From Pseudomonadota bacterium (GTDB lineage Bacteria > Pseudomonadota > Alphaproteobacteria > Acetobacterales > Acetobacteraceae), in the NCBI GenBank assembly GCA_021845835.1, contig JAJZVE010000312.1, positions 1 through 5,991 of the forward strand: a DNA stretch of 5,991 nt. Reading direction: 5' to 3'. The notes below the pieces were generated by a model. That model did no database searches. It worked only from the letters and a program-made list of their open reading frames with translations, and was not told the origin of the DNA. Shown here one piece after another: positions 1 to 5,991 of this stretch. The position numbers and the translations under genes were made by a program. Position 1 is the stretch's first letter; each line of letters opens with the position of its first letter.

Positions 1-613
1 GCAGCGCCATGCCGGACTCCGCCGCCAGATCGGCGAGCAGATCGAGCACCTGCGCCTGCACGGTGACATCGAGCGCGGTGGTCGGCTCGTCGGCGATCAG
101 CAGATCGGGACCGCAGGCGAGCGCGAGCGCGATCACCACGCGCTGCCGCTGCCCGCCGGAAAGCTGGTGCGGATAGAGGCCGGGCGAGATGCGCGCCGCT
201 GACAGGCCGACGCGCGCCAGCAGCTCGCGCGCCCCCGCCGCCGCCTGCGCGCGCGAAAGCTTCAGGTGCAGCCGCAACGGTTCGGCGACCTGCGCACCGA
301 TGCTCTGCAGCGGATTGAGCGCCGTCATCGGCTCCTGGAACACCATGCCGATGCGCCGGCCGCGCAGCGCGCACAGCGCCGCCTCGTCGGCGCGCAGCAG
401 ATCCTGCCCGTCGAACAGGATGCGCCCGGAGACCTGCGCGCGCGGCGGCAACAGGCCCATGATGGCCAGCGCCGTCATCGACTTGCCGCTGCCGCTCTCG
501 CCGACCAGCCCGGCGCTGTCGCCGCGCGCGAGCGCGAGCGACACGCCCGACAGCACCGGCACCATGCGGCCCGCCATCGGCAGCGCGACGCTCAGGTTCT
601 CGATCGCCAGCAT
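1..613 (-). CDS. Dpp/Opp-type ABC transporter ATP-binding protein, 3' end cut by window edge
   Basis: This is the cytoplasmic ATPase that powers the peptide/nickel-type importer encoded by the upstream genes. The visible 204 residues begin [12 protein letters not shown] and contain Walker A GESGSGKS (residues 38-45), the Q-loop in [11 protein letters not shown] (91-101, Q93), the signature LSGGQRQR (151-158) and Walker B LLIADEP (171-177, catalytic E176) followed by the D-loop TTALD (178-182). The Q-loop wording and the [11 protein letters not shown] context are typical of the DppD/OppD/NikD group. The ATG at 613 overlaps the TGA of the permease gene by one base (TGATG) and has no clear Shine-Dalgarno sequence, so translational coupling is likely. 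The H-loop and the C-terminal oligopeptide-transporter extension lie beyond position 1. The protein could be a single DppD-like ATPase of about 270-330 residues or the first half of a fused DppD-DppF protein; the window cannot decide. Family assignment is firm, substrate is unknown. Confidence 0.95.
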   Translation of the reverse strand, partial: MLAIENLSVALPMAGRMVPVLSGVSLALARGDSAGLVGESGSGKSMTALAIMGLLPPRAQVSGRILFDGQDLLRADEAALCALRGRRIGMVFQEPMTALNPLQSIGAQVAEPLRLHLKLSRAQAAAGARELLARVGLSAARISPGLYPHQLSGGQRQRVVIALALACGPDLLIADEPTTALDVTVQAQVLDLLADLAAESGMAL

Positions 614-1437
614 CAGCGGGCGCGCCGCAGCCGCGGGTCGAGCAGATCCTGCATGCCGTCGCCGAGCAGGTTGAGGCCGAGCACCGCGAGCGTGATGGCG
701 ACGCCGGGGAATACCGCGAGCAGCGGCGCGCGCCAGATGAAGGTCTGCGCCTCGTTCAGCATGCGCCCCCAGCTCGGCTGCGGCGGCTGCACGCCGAGGC
801 CGACATAGGACAGGCCGGCATCGGCGACGATGGCAAGCGCGAACTGGATGGTCGCCTGCACCATCAGCACGGCGGCGATGTTGGGCAGAACGTGGATGAC
901 CGAGATCGCGGTGTCGCCACGTCCGGCGGTGCGCGCGGCCAGCACGAATTCGCGCGCCCAGATGCCCTGCGCCGCGCCGCGCGTCACGCGCGCGAACACG
1001 GGAATGTTGAAGATGCCGATGGCGAGCATGGCGTTGGTCGCACCGGGACCGGCAAGCGCCGTGATCATCACCGCGGTCAGCAGCGCCGGGAAGGCGAAGG
1101 CGAGGTCGCAGCCGCGCATGACCACGTCGTCCACCACGCCGCGGCGCGCGGCGGCGAGGGCGCCGAGCGGAATGCCGATACCGGCGCCGACGCCGACCGC
1201 GATCAGCGCGACCGAGAGCGAGCTTTGCGCGCCCGCCATGATCATCGACAGCACGTCGCGGCCGAAACTGTCGGTGCCGAACGGATGCGTCGCCGACGGC
1301 GCGGCGAGCCGGTGCGCGTAATCCATGGCGGTCGGCGCGTACGGCGTCCACACCAGCGAAATCAGCGCCACCATCACCATCAGCACGGTGATGACGGCGC
1401 CGGCGACCAGGTTGCGGCTGCGCCAGACGCCGGTCAT
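613..1437 (-). CDS. Dpp/Opp-type ABC transporter permease, DppC/OppC family
   Basis: This is an inner-membrane subunit of the importer, paired with the DppB-type permease encoded just upstream. The 274-residue product has a first membrane helix near residues 11-30, then the OppC-family motif HPFGTDSFGRDV (51-62), several further hydrophobic segments (about 72-95, 110-130, 135-150, 185-205, 237-258) and the EAA coupling motif around EFVLAARTAGRGD (163-175) ending in HVLPNI (182-187), which docks on the ATPase. It ends LLDPRLRRAR. Length is close to the usual 270-300 residues. The ATG at 1437 lies 10 bases after the stop of the preceding permease; the only Shine-Dalgarno-like sequence is a run of four G at 1441-1444 with a short spacer. 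The stop overlaps the ATPase start by one base. Family assignment is very secure; the transported solute is not known. Confidence 0.96.
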   Translation of the reverse strand: MTGVWRSRNLVAGAVITVLMVMVALISLVWTPYAPTAMDYAHRLAAPSATHPFGTDSFGRDVLSMIMAGAQSSLSVALIAVGVGAGIGIPLGALAAARRGVVDDVVMRGCDLAFAFPALLTAVMITALAGPGATNAMLAIGIFNIPVFARVTRGAAQGIWAREFVLAARTAGRGDTAISVIHVLPNIAAVLMVQATIQFALAIVADAGLSYVGLGVQPPQPSWGRMLNEAQTFIWRAPLLAVFPGVAITLAVLGLNLLGDGMQDLLDPRLRRAR

Positions 1438-1447
1438 GCGCCCCGTC

Positions 1448-2398
1448 TCATGCCGACGCGCGGCGCAGGCGCGGGTCGATCCAGGCGGCGGCGAGATCGA
1501 CCAGGAAATTCACCACGATGACGCTGCCGGCGAGCAGCACGACCAGATCCTGCACCACGATCAGGTCGCGCTGCGCGATCGCCTGGAACACCAGACGTCC
1601 GAGACCGGGCAGCGTGAACACGTTCTCCACGATCACGGTGCCCGCCAGCAGGAACGAGAACTGCAGCCCGATCAGCGTCACCACCGGCACCAGCGCGTTC
1701 GGCACCGCGTGGCGCCACAGCGCGGCGCTGTGCGTCAGGCCCTTGGCGCGCGCGGTGCGCACGAAATCCTCGCCCAGCGTCTCGATCACCGCGGCGCGCG
1801 TGACGCGCGCCAGGATCGCGCCCTGCGGCAGCGCCAGCGCCAGCGCCGGCAGAACGAGCGCGCGCAGCGCCGCCACGACGCCGCCGCCCCAGCCGGGAAA
1901 ACCGCTGGCGGGCAGCCAGGGCAGGCGGATCGCGAACAGCAGGATCAGCAGCAGGCCGAGCCAGAAATTCGGGATCGCGACGCCGACCTGCGCCACCCCC
2001 ATCATCGCCGCATCCGCCGCGCGGCCGCGCCGCGCGGCCGACAGCACGCCGACCGGGATGGCGATCGCGGTGGACAGCACGATCGCGATCAGCGCCAGCG
2101 GCAGGCTGACCATGACGCGCTCGGCCACCAGTTGGCGCACCGGCACGCTGTAGGTGTAGCTGACGCCGAAATCACCGGTCAGCATCCCGACGATCCAGTG
2201 CAGGTAGCGGAAGATCAGCGGCGCATCGAGGCCGAGCCGGTGCCGCAGCGCCGCCAGGGTGTCGGGGCGCGCGCCGGTGCCGAGCATGATCGCGGCCGGA
2301 TCGCCGGGCAGGATCTGCAGCACGGCAAACACCACCAGCGACGCCGCCAACAGCGTTGCCAGCAGGATCAACAGGCGGCGGAGGAGGAAGCTCGTCAC
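1448..2398 (-). CDS. Dpp/Opp-type ABC transporter permease, DppB/OppB family
   Basis: This is the first inner-membrane permease of the importer, 316 residues. The N-terminus MTSFLLRRLLILLATLLAAS followed by VVFAVLQILPGDPA is the typical DppB/OppB first helix with the LPGDPA motif (30-35). Further hydrophobic segments lie near residues 98-119, 132-159, 177-194, 236-256 and 281-302. The EAA coupling motif runs from EDFVRTARAKG (210-220) to HAVPNAL (230-236). The start is GTG at 2398: an in-frame TGA at 2414-2416 leaves no room for a longer frame, and the N-terminus then fits the family exactly. No strong Shine-Dalgarno sequence is visible before this GTG. The gene follows the binding-protein gene after a 91-base gap with a hairpin and is followed after 10 bases by the DppC-type permease. 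This order matches standard dpp/opp operons. Substrate unknown. Confidence 0.96.
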   Translation of the reverse strand: MTSFLLRRLLILLATLLAASLVVFAVLQILPGDPAAIMLGTGARPDTLAALRHRLGLDAPLIFRYLHWIVGMLTGDFGVSYTYSVPVRQLVAERVMVSLPLALIAIVLSTAIAIPVGVLSAARRGRAADAAMMGVAQVGVAIPNFWLGLLLILLFAIRLPWLPASGFPGWGGGVVAALRALVLPALALALPQGAILARVTRAAVIETLGEDFVRTARAKGLTHSAALWRHAVPNALVPVVTLIGLQFSFLLAGTVIVENVFTLPGLGRLVFQAIAQRDLIVVQDLVVLLAGSVIVVNFLVDLAAAWIDPRLRRASA

Positions 2399-2432
2399 GC
2401 GCGCAGCAGACTCTCATCCGCAGCCAGGAGAA

Positions 2433-2475
2433 CCGGAGGGCGGAATGCGCTGCGCTGTTCCGCCCTGCCATCCGG
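2433..2475. repeat. REP-like hairpin between binding-protein and permease genes
   Basis: A perfect 9-base inverted repeat, AGGGCGGAA (2437-2445) and TTCCGCCCT (2458-2466), encloses a 12-base loop of GCGCTGCGC character. An alternative longer stem adds CCGGA (2433-2437) pairing with TCCGG (2471-2475) around a small bulge. The structure starts about 14 bases after the stop of the binding-protein gene. There is no T-tract on the minus-strand side, so it is not a classical intrinsic terminator. The GGCGGAA-GCGC-TTCCGCC layout resembles short intergenic REP-type palindromes that recur in proteobacterial genomes; only one copy occurs in this window, so the repeat nature is inferred from recall. Confidence 0.65.
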
Positions 2476-2489
2476 GGTGACGGGTTTCA

Positions 2490-3965
2490 CTAATCCGCCC
2501 AGCTCACCCCCGTCACGTCGTTGGCCGGGACCGGGTCGTTCTCCCACAGTCCGCGCACCTTGGCGTTCCACACGCCGACCTTGGCGAGCGCGAACAGGAA
2601 CACGTTCGGCTCGTCCTCCGCCAGCTTCTTCTGCAGCTCGCCGACCAGCTCGGTCTGCGCCCTGGCGTCCACCGTCTGCACGAATTTCTGGTAGAGCGCC
2701 CGGTACGCATCGCTGTGGTAGTTGAAGTAGTATTTGTCGCGCGCGTAGATGTCGAGGTCGCGCGCCTCGGTGTGCGAGATGATGGTGGCCTGGAAGTCGG
2801 TGCGCGTGAACACCTGGTCCAGCCACTGCGCCCACTCGATCGGCACCAGCTTCACCTTGATGCCGACCTTGCCCCACATGTCGGCGATCACCTCGCCGCC
2901 GCGCCGCGCATAGGGCGGCGGCGGCAGCATGATGGTGATCTCGGTGCCCGGCTTCACGCCCGCTTCCGCCAGCAGCGCCTTCGCCTTCGCCGGATCGTAG
3001 GCATAGGCGCCGGTGAGGTCGATGTAGCCGGGATCGGTCGGCACGTAGTGCGAGCCGATCGGCTTGCCGAATCCGGACTGCGCCGCGTCGATCAACTGCG
3101 TGCGGTCGATCGCGTAGGTCAGCGCACGGCGCACGCGGATGTCGTCGAACGGCTTCTTGGCGTTGTTGAGCGCAACGATGGTCTTGCCTTCGGTGGTGCC
3201 GACGTTGACGGTGAAACGCTTGTCGGCCTTGAACTGGTCGAGCGCCTCCGGCGCCGGGAACAGCGGGAAGGCGTCGATGTCGCCGGCCAGCACCGCCGCC
3301 GTCGCCGCCGACGGGTCGGCGACGAACCTGAACGTCACCGTCTTCAGCTTCGGCTGCGCCCCCCAGTAGTCCGGGTTGCGTTCCAGCGTCACGTGGTCGC
3401 CATGCACCCATTCCTTGAACCTGAACGGGCCGGTGCCGACCGGGTCGGTCTTGTCGGTGGCGGCGGATTTCGGCGACACCATGACGGCGTCGCCCCAGCC
3501 CATGTCGAACAGGAACAGCGCCGTCGGCCGCTTCAGCTTCACCACCGCGGTGTACTTGTCGGGGCACGCCACGTCGGCGATCGGCTCGAACAGCTGCTTC
3601 TGCGCGTTGACGCTATCGGGCGCCATCGCGCGGCCGTAGGAGAACGTCACCACCGAGCAGTCGAACGGCGTGCCGTCGTGGAATTTCACGCCGCCGATCA
3701 GCTTGAACGTGTAGGTCAGCCCGTCCGGCGAGATCGTCCAGCCTTCCGCCAGGCCCGGCTGCACCTGGCCCTGCCGGTCGATCCGCGTCAGCCCCTCGTA
3801 GATATTGGCGTATGTCAGCTCGCGGATCGCCGAGGCGGCGCCGGCGGTGGGGTCGAGGTGCGGCGGCTCCAGCACCATCCCCAGCGTCAGCGTGTCCTTG
3901 GCCTCCGCCCGCCCGGCCGCCGCCATCAGCGCGACCGCCGCCAGCGCCATCAGCTTGCGTGTCAT
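2490..3965 (-). CDS. Periplasmic solute-binding protein of a peptide/nickel/opine-type ABC transporter (SBP_bac_5, DppA/OppA-like)
   Basis: This protein captures the solute in the periplasm and delivers it to the permeases encoded downstream. It has 491 residues, a usual length for the family. Residues 1-22 (MTRKLMALAAVALMAAAGRAEA) form a Sec signal peptide with probable cleavage after AEA. No cysteine lipobox is present, so a soluble periplasmic protein is expected. Family hallmarks are EPPHLDPT (33-40), IYEGLTRID (55-63), YTFKLIGGVKFHDGTPF (85-101), GTGPFRFKEW (177-186), RNPDYWG (196-202) and DIRVRRALTYAIDR (275-288). Only two cysteines occur, C103 and C134, which might form a disulfide. 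The frame is open to an upstream ATG at 4028, but the ATG at 3965 is preferred: it gives a clean signal peptide and has an AGGGGGAG ribosome binding site 10 bases upstream. It is probably the first gene of the importer operon. Confidence 0.95.
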   Translation of the reverse strand: MTRKLMALAAVALMAAAGRAEAKDTLTLGMVLEPPHLDPTAGAASAIRELTYANIYEGLTRIDRQGQVQPGLAEGWTISPDGLTYTFKLIGGVKFHDGTPFDCSVVTFSYGRAMAPDSVNAQKQLFEPIADVACPDKYTAVVKLKRPTALFLFDMGWGDAVMVSPKSAATDKTDPVGTGPFRFKEWVHGDHVTLERNPDYWGAQPKLKTVTFRFVADPSAATAAVLAGDIDAFPLFPAPEALDQFKADKRFTVNVGTTEGKTIVALNNAKKPFDDIRVRRALTYAIDRTQLIDAAQSGFGKPIGSHYVPTDPGYIDLTGAYAYDPAKAKALLAEAGVKPGTEITIMLPPPPYARRGGEVIADMWGKVGIKVKLVPIEWAQWLDQVFTRTDFQATIISHTEARDLDIYARDKYYFNYHSDAYRALYQKFVQTVDARAQTELVGELQKKLAEDEPNVFLFALAKVGVWNAKVRGLWENDPVPANDVTGVSWAD

Positions 3966-3975
3966 GTCCAGCCAT

Positions 3976-3983
3976 CTCCCCCT
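3976..3983 (-). promoter_or_regulatory. Ribosome binding site of the solute-binding protein gene
   Basis: AGGGGGAG on the minus strand lies 10 bases before the ATG at 3965. It is the strongest Shine-Dalgarno-like sequence in the operon and decides for this start over the in-frame ATG at 4028, which lacks a comparable site and would place 21 extra residues before the signal peptide. Confidence 0.65.
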
Positions 3984-3999
3984 GCCCGCGCAAGAGGGG

Positions 4000-4028
4000 A
4001 ACACAACAGCGCCGGGCGTCCCGGTCAA
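4000..4028 (-). promoter_or_regulatory. Candidate sigma-70-type promoter for the transporter operon
   Basis: On the minus strand TTGACC (4028-4023) is a near-perfect -35 element, followed after 17 bases by TGTGTT (4005-4000), a weak -10 element matching three of six consensus positions. Transcription would begin around 3993, leaving a leader of about 28 bases with the ribosome binding site. Position and spacing are right, but the -10 is poor, so this remains a candidate. Read-through from the TerB-like gene is an alternative source of transcript. Confidence 0.35.
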
Positions 4029-4035
4029 GCCGGGA
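4019..4035. repeat. Short inverted repeat over the candidate -35 region
   Basis: TCCCGG (4019-4024) and CCGGGA (4030-4035) form a 6-base stem with a 5-base loop that contains part of the TTGACC -35 candidate. It sits about 28 bases after the TerB-like stop. With no T-tract following it, it is a weak terminator candidate at best; it could equally be part of an operator or chance in GC-rich DNA. Confidence 0.3.
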
Positions 4036-4046
4036 TTAACTTAATC
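4034..4046. promoter_or_regulatory. Perfect 13-base palindrome, candidate operator
   Basis: GATTAA-C-TTAATC is a perfect 6+1+6 palindrome and the most AT-rich spot in this GC-rich intergenic region. It lies 5 bases upstream of the candidate -35 element, a position suited to a dimeric activator or repressor. The regulator is not encoded in the window and I do not recognise the site. Confidence 0.35.
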
Positions 4047-4062
4047 GTCACGCCGCCGGCGT

Positions 4063-4509
4063 TCAGACGCGGCCGGCGTCGGCCAACTGGTGACGGGCGC
4101 GGGCACCGCGTTCGATGGCGGCGGCGACCAGCGGGTCCAGCCGCAGCTCGGCCTTGACGAATTCCAGCATGCGCAGGCTGTCCTGCGCGGCGAAGCGGTC
4201 GGCCGCGACCACCTCGCAGGCCAGGGCGTAGGCGGTTTCGCGCAGCCGCGATTCCAGCGACTCGCGGATCAGCCGGCCGGCGTGCGACAGGCCCTCCTCC
4301 TCGCGCAGCAGGGCGATCGCCGCCTCCGTCGCCGCGTCGAGCCGGGTCGAGGAGAAGTCGTGGAACACGGGCAGCGTCTGCACGAGGCCCGCCATGACGC
4401 CGATTTCCCGGTCGGTGATCCCGCCGCTGGCGGCGGCGACCAGCACCATGGTGCAGACCAGGGCCTCCTGCGGTTCCAAGCCGGTGCGGGCGAGCATCAT
4501 CCTCTCCAT
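4063..4509 (-). CDS. TerB-family protein (tellurite resistance TerB-like)
   Basis: This is a small, mostly helical cytoplasmic protein of 148 residues with no signal peptide or membrane segment. It resembles the TerB-like family common in Alphaproteobacteria: an N-terminal LEPQEALVCTMVLVAAASGGITDREIGVM stretch split as LEPQEALVC (11-19) and ITDREIGVM (31-39), then LPVFHDFS (46-53), and a second acidic helical repeat AADRFAAQDSLRML (102-115). Two acidic helix-loop segments are the TerB fold signature; the name reflects homology and does not show tellurite resistance. The start is uncertain: the frame opens at a TTG at 4551 (162 residues), but the first ATG is at 4509, with others at 4500 and 4497. 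The purine-rich GGAGAGG at 4502-4508 could serve the ATG at 4497. The gene begins about 55 bases after the glgX stop with no terminator seen, so co-transcription with glgX is likely. Confidence 0.8.
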   Translation of the reverse strand: MERMMLARTGLEPQEALVCTMVLVAAASGGITDREIGVMAGLVQTLPVFHDFSSTRLDAATEAAIALLREEEGLSHAGRLIRESLESRLRETAYALACEVVAADRFAAQDSLRMLEFVKAELRLDPLVAAAIERGARARHQLADAGRV

Positions 4510-4563
4510 CGGTTGATGCGCGACGGTGCGGGAAGCGGGCGCGCGGATCAAGCGTCGCGTTGA

Positions 4564-5982
4564 TTACCTTTCCGTCAGCCGCGCGGGCGCCCCCGCCGGC
4601 CCCGGCAGCAGCACGAACAGCACGCTGGAGCGGCCGGTGACCTCATACGCCTCGCCGAACACGAAGGTCTCCTCCGTCGTGCGGTCGGGCAGGTTGGTGT
4701 CGAAAACGAATGCCCAGTGGTGTCCGCCCGCCACCTCCGGCAGCGTGAACGGCACCACGTCGTGATAGGCGTTGAGCGCCCAGAGCAGCGTGGCATCGCT
4801 GGCTGGGCGGCGGATTCCGGTTGCCTGCGCGCGGCCGTCCATCAGCATGCCAAAGCAATGCATCGCCGGGTCATCCCACTCAGGGCCGGTCATCTCCGCA
4901 CCGTCGGCGTTGACCCAGGTCACGTCCTTGACGCCAAGTTCGTCGTTGTAGGAGCCGGTAAGGAAGCGGCCGCGCCGCAGGATCGGGTAACGCCGGCGCA
5001 GCGCGATCAGCCGGCGGACGAAGTTTGTCAGCGCCACGCCCTCCTCGCCGATCTGCCAATCGATCCAGCCGATTTCGTTATCCTGGCAATAGGCGTTGTT
5101 GTTGCCCTGCTGCGTGCGGCCGAATTCGTCGCCGGCGAGCAGCATCGGCGTGCCCTGTGCCAGCAGCAGCGTCGCCAGCAGGTTGCGCTGCTGGCGCGCG
5201 CGCAGGCGGTTGATCTCGATGTCGTCGGTCGGCCCCTCCGCGCCGCAGTTCCACGAACGGTTGTCGGCGTGGCCGTCGCGGTTGTCCTCGCCGTTCGCGT
5301 CGTTGTGCCGGTCGTTGTAGCTGACCGCGTCGCGCAGCGTGAATCCGTCATGCGCGGTGATGAAATTCACGCTCGCCCACGGCTTGCGCCCGCGCCGGTT
5401 GAACACGTCGCCGGAGGCCGACAGCCGGGTCGCCAGATCGGCCGCGGTGCCTTCGTCGCCCTTCCAGAAGGCACGCGCGGTGTCGCGGAAGCGGTCGTTC
5501 CACTCAGTCCAGCCCGGCGGGAAGGCGCCGACCTGATAGCCGCCCGGCCCGACATCCCACGGCTCGGCGATCAGCTTCACGCCCGACAGGATCGGGTCCT
5601 GCCGGCAGCTATCGAGGAAGCCGCCGCCCTCGTCGAAGCCGTACGGCTCGCGCGCAAGGATGGTGGCGAGGTCGAAGCGGAAGCCATCGACATGCATTTC
5701 CGTCACCCAGTAGCGCAGGCTGTCGGTGACCATCTGCAGCACGCGCGGATGCGAGAGATTGAGCGTGTTGCCGGTGCCGGTGTCGTTGATGTAGTAGCGG
5801 CGGGTTTCGGGAATCAGCCGGTAGTAGCTGGCGTTGTCGATGCCGCGGAAGGACAGCGTCGGCCCGCGTTCGTTGCCCTCGGCGGTATGATTATACACCA
5901 CATCGAGGATCACTTCGAGCCCGGCGTCGTGCAGATGCGCGACCATCTCCTTGAATTCATTGATGGCGTGCGTCGCGGTGTA
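4564..5982 (-). CDS. glgX: Glycogen debranching enzyme GlgX (GH13), N-terminus cut by window edge
   Basis: GlgX hydrolyses alpha-1,6 branch linkages of limit dextrins during glycogen breakdown in the cytoplasm. About 472 residues are visible; family members are usually near 700, so roughly 230 N-terminal residues (the CBM48 domain and the first part of the barrel) lie off the right edge. Numbering from the methionine codon at 5946, the GH13 conserved regions are DVVYNH (15-20), GFRFDLA with nucleophile D92, LIAEPWD with acid/base E128, and FITAHD with transition-state aspartate D200. The isoamylase/GlgX-type segments NDRHNDANGEDNRDG (211-225) and GTPMLLAGDEFGRTQQGNNNAYCQDN (265-290, written here in parts GTPMLLAGDEFGR and QQGNNNAYCQDN) follow, and a C-terminal beta domain ends in SVLFVLLPG. 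All catalytic residues are present. The methionine at 5946 is internal, since EFKEM upstream is also conserved sequence. The frame stays open to 5991, but the last three codons are probably adapter. TreX-type naming is an alternative. Confidence 0.95.
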   Translation of the reverse strand, partial: YTATHAINEFKEMVAHLHDAGLEVILDVVYNHTAEGNERGPTLSFRGIDNASYYRLIPETRRYYINDTGTGNTLNLSHPRVLQMVTDSLRYWVTEMHVDGFRFDLATILAREPYGFDEGGGFLDSCRQDPILSGVKLIAEPWDVGPGGYQVGAFPPGWTEWNDRFRDTARAFWKGDEGTAADLATRLSASGDVFNRRGRKPWASVNFITAHDGFTLRDAVSYNDRHNDANGEDNRDGHADNRSWNCGAEGPTDDIEINRLRARQQRNLLATLLLAQGTPMLLAGDEFGRTQQGNNNAYCQDNEIGWIDWQIGEEGVALTNFVRRLIALRRRYPILRRGRFLTGSYNDELGVKDVTWVNADGAEMTGPEWDDPAMHCFGMLMDGRAQATGIRRPASDATLLWALNAYHDVVPFTLPEVAGGHHWAFVFDTNLPDRTTEETFVFGEAYEVTGRSSVLFVLLPGPAGAPARLTER

Positions 5983-5991
5983 AGATCGGAA
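5983..5991. other. Probable sequencing-adapter remnant at contig end
   Basis: The last nine bases, AGATCGGAA, are identical to the first nine bases of the standard Illumina adapter (AGATCGGAAGAGC). They lie exactly at the end of the window, inside the truncated glgX frame, where they would encode FRS just before the conserved tyrosine of that region. The real genomic sequence therefore most likely ends at 5982. A chance match is possible but unlikely at exactly this place. Confidence 0.75.

Noticed and set aside
1325..2725. Long plus-strand open frame of 466 codons across the permease genes
   Set aside because: It is antisense to two unmistakable permease genes and the end of the binding-protein gene, and its product is an Arg/Gln/His-rich string with no recognisable domain. 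High GC content makes such antisense frames common.
2395..3567. Minus-strand open frame of 390 codons overlapping the binding-protein gene in another frame
   Set aside because: It is an off-frame shadow with no family motifs; the true frame holds all SBP_bac_5 hallmarks. Its passage through the hairpin into the permease start has no meaning.
3966..4028. N-terminal extension of the binding protein from ATG 4028
   Set aside because: It would add 21 residues with a charged tract before the signal peptide and would put the candidate -10 and the ribosome binding site inside the coding sequence.
4019..4035. Intrinsic terminator for the TerB-like gene
   Set aside because: The 6-base stem is short and no T-run follows on the minus strand.
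2715..4157. Long plus-strand open frame of 480 codons opposite the binding-protein gene
   Set aside because: It is antisense to a gene with clear family motifs and has low-complexity Arg/Val/Gly composition. It also runs across the intergenic region, which shows that it is just a lack of stops in GC-rich DNA.
1..5991. A novel defence, mobile or secondary-metabolism system
   Set aside because: All six genes belong to well-known families in usual order, with no recombinase, repeat array, toxin-antitoxin pair or unexplained large gap. The window is ordinary metabolic and transport DNA.

Overview
The window is a GC-rich stretch with every supported gene on the minus strand, so transcription runs from high to low coordinates. 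Base composition, codon use and protein flavour suggest an alphaproteobacterium, perhaps from the Rhizobiales (Hyphomicrobiales). This is an inference; no marker gene is present. The window looks like a whole short contig or a contig end, because its last nine bases match the first nine bases of the common Illumina adapter.

Region by region, in transcription order: (i) 5982 down to 4564 is the central and C-terminal part of a glycogen debranching enzyme (GlgX, GH13), with its N-terminus off the right edge. (ii) 4509-4063 is a small TerB-family protein about 55 bases downstream of glgX. (iii) 4062-3966 is a 97-base intergenic region with a perfect 13-base palindrome, a short inverted repeat, a plausible promoter and a good ribosome binding site. 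(iv) 3965-2490 is a periplasmic solute-binding protein of the peptide/nickel/opine class (SBP_bac_5). (v) 2489-2399 is a 91-base gap holding a strong REP-like hairpin. (vi) 2398-1448 is a DppB/OppB-type permease, (vii) 1437-613 a DppC/OppC-type permease, and (viii) 613-1 a DppD/OppD-type ATPase cut by the left edge.

Genes iv to viii form a standard Dpp/Opp-type importer operon. The binding protein captures the solute in the periplasm, the two permeases form the channel, and the ATPase drives uptake. A second ATPase (DppF type), or a fused second half of the same protein, would be expected just beyond position 1. Permease spacing is tight (10 bases between B and C, a one-base TGATG overlap between C and the ATPase), whereas the binding-protein gene is separated from the rest by the hairpin. 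The substrate cannot be told from sequence.

No gene-free stretch exceeds 100 bases if the start choices below hold. I see no RNA gene, mobile element, CRISPR array or novel system. The points of most interest are the terminal adapter match, the hairpin after the binding-protein gene and the palindrome in front of it.
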